A stretch of 64,000 nucleotides of DNA, taken from contig NZ_JAJMOY010000002.1 in assembly GCF_020991415.1 (NCBI RefSeq), positions 868,001 to 932,000 on the forward strand. Reading direction: 5' to 3'. Positions 61,929 through 64,000 of this stretch are shown here, piece after piece. The notes under the pieces were generated by a model, which worked only from the letters and a program-made list of their open reading frames with translations, did not search any database and was not told the DNA's origin. Made by a program: the position numbers and the translations under genes. Within the stretch, counting starts at the first letter, position 1, and every line of letters begins with the position of its first letter. The DNA is from Flavobacterium sp. ENC (GTDB lineage: Bacteria > Bacteroidota > Bacteroidia > Flavobacteriales > Flavobacteriaceae).

Positions 61929-63773
61929 ATGGAAGCACTTTTCATTTTTATCGCAAAATCAAGCGGGTTACTGGCTTTGTTTTACTTTGCATACTATTTA
62001 TTACTGCGCAAGGAAACTTTTTTCAACAGCAACAGATGGTTTTTACTAGCCGGCCTGATTACAGCTGTGGTATTGCCTTTTTTAGTGTATACTAAAGTAG
62101 TATGGATCGATCCTGTTCCGGTTTCCAATATGGGCTACTCTCCCGCTTTTACGTCACATGCTATACCGGAAGCCTCTTTTGAAATCGACTGGAATCTGGT
62201 TTCTCTTGCCATTTATGCACTTGGTTTTACGGCTTTTCTGGTAAAATTCGGAATAGATTTTTACAGCCTGAATTCGGTTTTAAAAGGCAAAAAAGTGCAA
62301 CAACAAGCTGATTTTAAATTTATCGATACCAATGAAAATATTGCCCCATTTTCTTACTTTGATTATATCGTGTACAACTCATCACTGTACAGCGCCTCTG
62401 AGTTAGAGAGTATTATTGAGCATGAAAAAGTACATAGCGATCAGAATCATACTATTGATGTTTTGATCTCCCGAATTTTTTGTGTGCTGTTTTGGTTCAA
62501 TCCTGTTATCTGGCTTTATAAAAAGGCTATTCTTCAAAATCTTGAATTCATAGCAGATAGCGAAGCGGCCAAAAAAATATCCGATAAAAAAGCGTATCAA
62601 TACACGCTTTTAAAAATAACAGCTCATGAAAGCTGTGTTGCAATCACCAATCATTTTTATCAATCATTAATCAAAAAACGAATTGTCATGTTAAACAAAA
62701 ATCAATCAAAAAAGAGGAATTATTTAAAGTACTATGCTATAGTTCCGGCACTTGTAGCTTTTGTTCTTTTATTTCAGATCAAAACTATTGCACAGGAGAA
62801 AGCAGCAGACCCTGTTACAAACATCGATCCTAAAGGTATCGAATCTATGGATGTATTCAATATTTCCAAAACTACAACTGATGCTGAAATTGAGGAAAGA
62901 CTTAAAATTTTAAAAGACAAACATCAGATTACAGCCATTATTTCCGAATTAAAAAGAAATTCCAAAAACGAAATAACTTCGATTCAGGTTGAATTAAAAA
63001 GTGGTAAAGGAACTGTTAAAGTAAAAAGATCCGAGTCAACTAATGGAATTGATAAAATCGGAATCATTGTGATTAAGGAGAAAAACGGTAAAATCAGTTT
63101 TAATTTTTCTGATGACGAGCAAATAAAAAACATTGACAGGTCTGATGAAGACCAGGATGATGAACTAAGAGAAGTCGAAAATATTGACGCTCCTGACGCT
63201 CCCAATGCTCCTGATGCTCCAGGTGCTTACGGTACTCCTACTCCGCCAACACCACCTACACCTCCTGCTTTTCCAAGTGGTCCTATGCCACAGGTTCCTG
63301 CATCGGCTATGGCCAATATGCCAAAACCACCAACACATCCCGGAAATGTGAACGATAAGGCAGCTATGAAAAAATTCGAAAAAGAAATGGCTGAATTCGA
63401 GAAAAAAATGGAAGCATTTGAACCGGATATGAGTGCTTACGAAAAAGAAGTCGAAGAAGTGATGTCAAAACGTGAAGCTATTTTTGAAAAAGAAATGGAG
63501 AAATATGACATTGCCATGGAGAAATTCAATGCTGATATGGAAAAATTTAACCAGCAGAACAATCAAAATGTTAATTTCAATAAGAGACAGTATCAAATAG
63601 ACATGAAACAGCATGCCATAGACATGAAGCAATATGAAAAAGACATGAAACAGCACGCTAAAGATATGAAGCAGCAGGAGAAAGACATGAAACAACATCA
63701 AAAAGATATGATTCAGCACGAAAAAGATATGGCTAAACAGGAAAAAGAGAGAGCCAAAAGACAAAATAATTAA
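61929..63773 (+). CDS. M56 (BlaR1-type) membrane metalloprotease with a heptad-repeat tail
   Basis: This 614-aa protein has several N-terminal transmembrane helices, the zinc motif HEKVH at residues 165-169 (a HExxH) and EFIADSEA as third ligand near 205. It is the sensor/protease expected to cleave the BlaI partner. After ~290 the chain is unusual: an acidic stretch, a Pro-rich repeat (APNAPDAPGAYGTPTPPTPP) at ~418-445, and about 140 residues of helical heptads (~475-610). The last seven units are perfect 7-residue repeats of the form M-x-Q-x-x-K-D (DNA 63603-63749, 21-bp period). No penicillin-binding domain is visible. Confidence 0.85.
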   Translation: MEALFIFIAKSSGLLALFYFAYYLLLRKETFFNSNRWFLLAGLITAVVLPFLVYTKVVWIDPVPVSNMGYSPAFTSHAIPEASFEIDWNLVSLAIYALGFTAFLVKFGIDFYSLNSVLKGKKVQQQADFKFIDTNENIAPFSYFDYIVYNSSLYSASELESIIEHEKVHSDQNHTIDVLISRIFCVLFWFNPVIWLYKKAILQNLEFIADSEAAKKISDKKAYQYTLLKITAHESCVAITNHFYQSLIKKRIVMLNKNQSKKRNYLKYYAIVPALVAFVLLFQIKTIAQEKAADPVTNIDPKGIESMDVFNISKTTTDAEIEERLKILKDKHQITAIISELKRNSKNEITSIQVELKSGKGTVKVKRSESTNGIDKIGIIVIKEKNGKISFNFSDDEQIKNIDRSDEDQDDELREVENIDAPDAPNAPDAPGAYGTPTPPTPPTPPAFPSGPMPQVPASAMANMPKPPTHPGNVNDKAAMKKFEKEMAEFEKKMEAFEPDMSAYEKEVEEVMSKREAIFEKEMEKYDIAMEKFNADMEKFNQQNNQNVNFNKRQYQIDMKQHAIDMKQYEKDMKQHAKDMKQQEKDMKQHQKDMIQHEKDMAKQEKERAKRQNN

Positions 63774-63812
63774 TACGTAAAAGTTTAAAAACGTATAACT
63801 TATTATAGTCAT

Positions 63813-63844
63813 AAAAAAACCAGTGCCAAACACTGGTTTTTTTT
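63813..63844 (+). terminator. strong terminator after the M56 gene
   Basis: AAAAACCAGTG pairs with CACTGGTTTTT around CCAAA, followed by eight T residues. Confidence 0.85.
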
Positions 63845-63885
63845 ACGTCAAAAAATCAATTTTAATTTATCTGAATCCTATTACA

Positions 63886-64000
63886 ATGAAAAAAACAGTA
63901 TGTGTTTTATTTTTGACACTTTGTTTTTCAGGCAAGGCGCAACAAAAATCAGAAGCCGTAACCGAAAAAGAGATTTTACTTTTAATGGATAAAAATGCAG
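63886..64000 (+). CDS. start of a secreted protein gene (truncated by the window edge)
   Basis: ATG at 63886 opens a frame running off the right edge (38 codons visible). The N terminus KKTVCVLFLTLCFSGKAQQK is a signal peptide, followed by a polar mature start (SEAVTEKEILLLMDKNA). It lies 42 nt after the M56 terminator and is probably a separate transcript or a read-through partner of the BlaI/M56 pair. Function not determinable. Confidence 0.6.
   Translation, partial: MKKTVCVLFLTLCFSGKAQQKSEAVTEKEILLLMDKNA

Noticed and set aside
63465..63833. Minus-strand 122-aa hydrophobic ORF opposite the M56 C terminus
   Set aside because: It is the reverse complement of the 21-bp heptad repeat and the terminator, with no promoter or start evidence.
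1..64000. tRNA, rRNA, transposase, integrase or phage genes
   Set aside because: None could be recognised on either strand by eye; short or divergent ones may have been missed.

Overview
The window looks like chromosomal sequence from a Flavobacterium-type bacterium (Bacteroidota, Flavobacteriaceae). The DNA is AT-rich. Many genes are preceded by the Bacteroidota -7 promoter box TAnnTTTG, a few of them with TTG about 20 nt upstream. The gene content fits: menaquinone but no ubiquinone genes, a fused ResB/CcsA cytochrome c maturation protein, DUF3667, DUF2911 and DUF1684 proteins, BlaI/M56 pairs and YpdA. No rRNA, tRNA, CRISPR array, transposase, integrase or phage gene was recognised. This is mostly ordinary core genome with short accessory patches and unusual intergenic repeats.

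Layout. 1-3.3 kb: type III arginine decarboxylase, a deoxyhypusine-synthase-like enzyme and a poly-Asp protein, probably one polyamine operon. 3.4-11.3 kb: RecQ, DinB-like protein, PEP carboxylase, an Lrp regulator, and an M14 carboxypeptidase divergent from an HTH regulator across an intergenic region with six copies of a TTTAC-N4-GTAAA palindrome. 11.4-18.8 kb: acyltransferase, a five-gene run (spermidine-synthase fold, M23 peptidase, lipoprotein, secreted protein, NTF2-like), a class V aminotransferase, MsrA and SelO. 18.9-31.7 kb: YpdA, a CYTH protein and a mostly leftward menaquinone region (menC, three accessory genes, menA, menB, then CvfB and menD), with an M28 peptidase inserted. menE, menF and menH are not here.

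31.8-37.9 kb: secreted thioredoxin, GNAT, lipoprotein glutathione peroxidase, a decayed gene, an ECF sigma/anti-sigma pair, DoxX and DUF3667. 38-48.2 kb: CcsA/ResB fusion, DUF2520 protein, KdsC, UbiA-type prenyltransferase, Maf, small MscS channel, AI-2E family transporter and a large outer-membrane barrel candidate. 48.4-56.1 kb: His-rich secreted protein, LVIVD lipoprotein, a PIG-L deacetylase, a 35-aa membrane peptide and an SSS symporter in tandem, and an orphan four-helix sensor-like protein. 56.2-64 kb: DUF2911, HAD phosphatase, TcdA, TatD, DUF1684, MFS transporter, then a BlaI/M56 pair whose promoter is covered by palindromes and whose protease ends in a long heptad-repeat helix.

The best leads for something undescribed are: the six-site operator array between the M14 peptidase and HTH regulator; the arginine decarboxylase/DHS-like/poly-Asp polyamine operon; the BlaI/M56 module with its perfect-period heptad tail; the PIG-L/35-aa peptide/symporter unit; and the recurrent 6-7 bp tandem or inverted repeats in intergenic gaps. 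All functions are inferred by reading the sequence; no database search was run.
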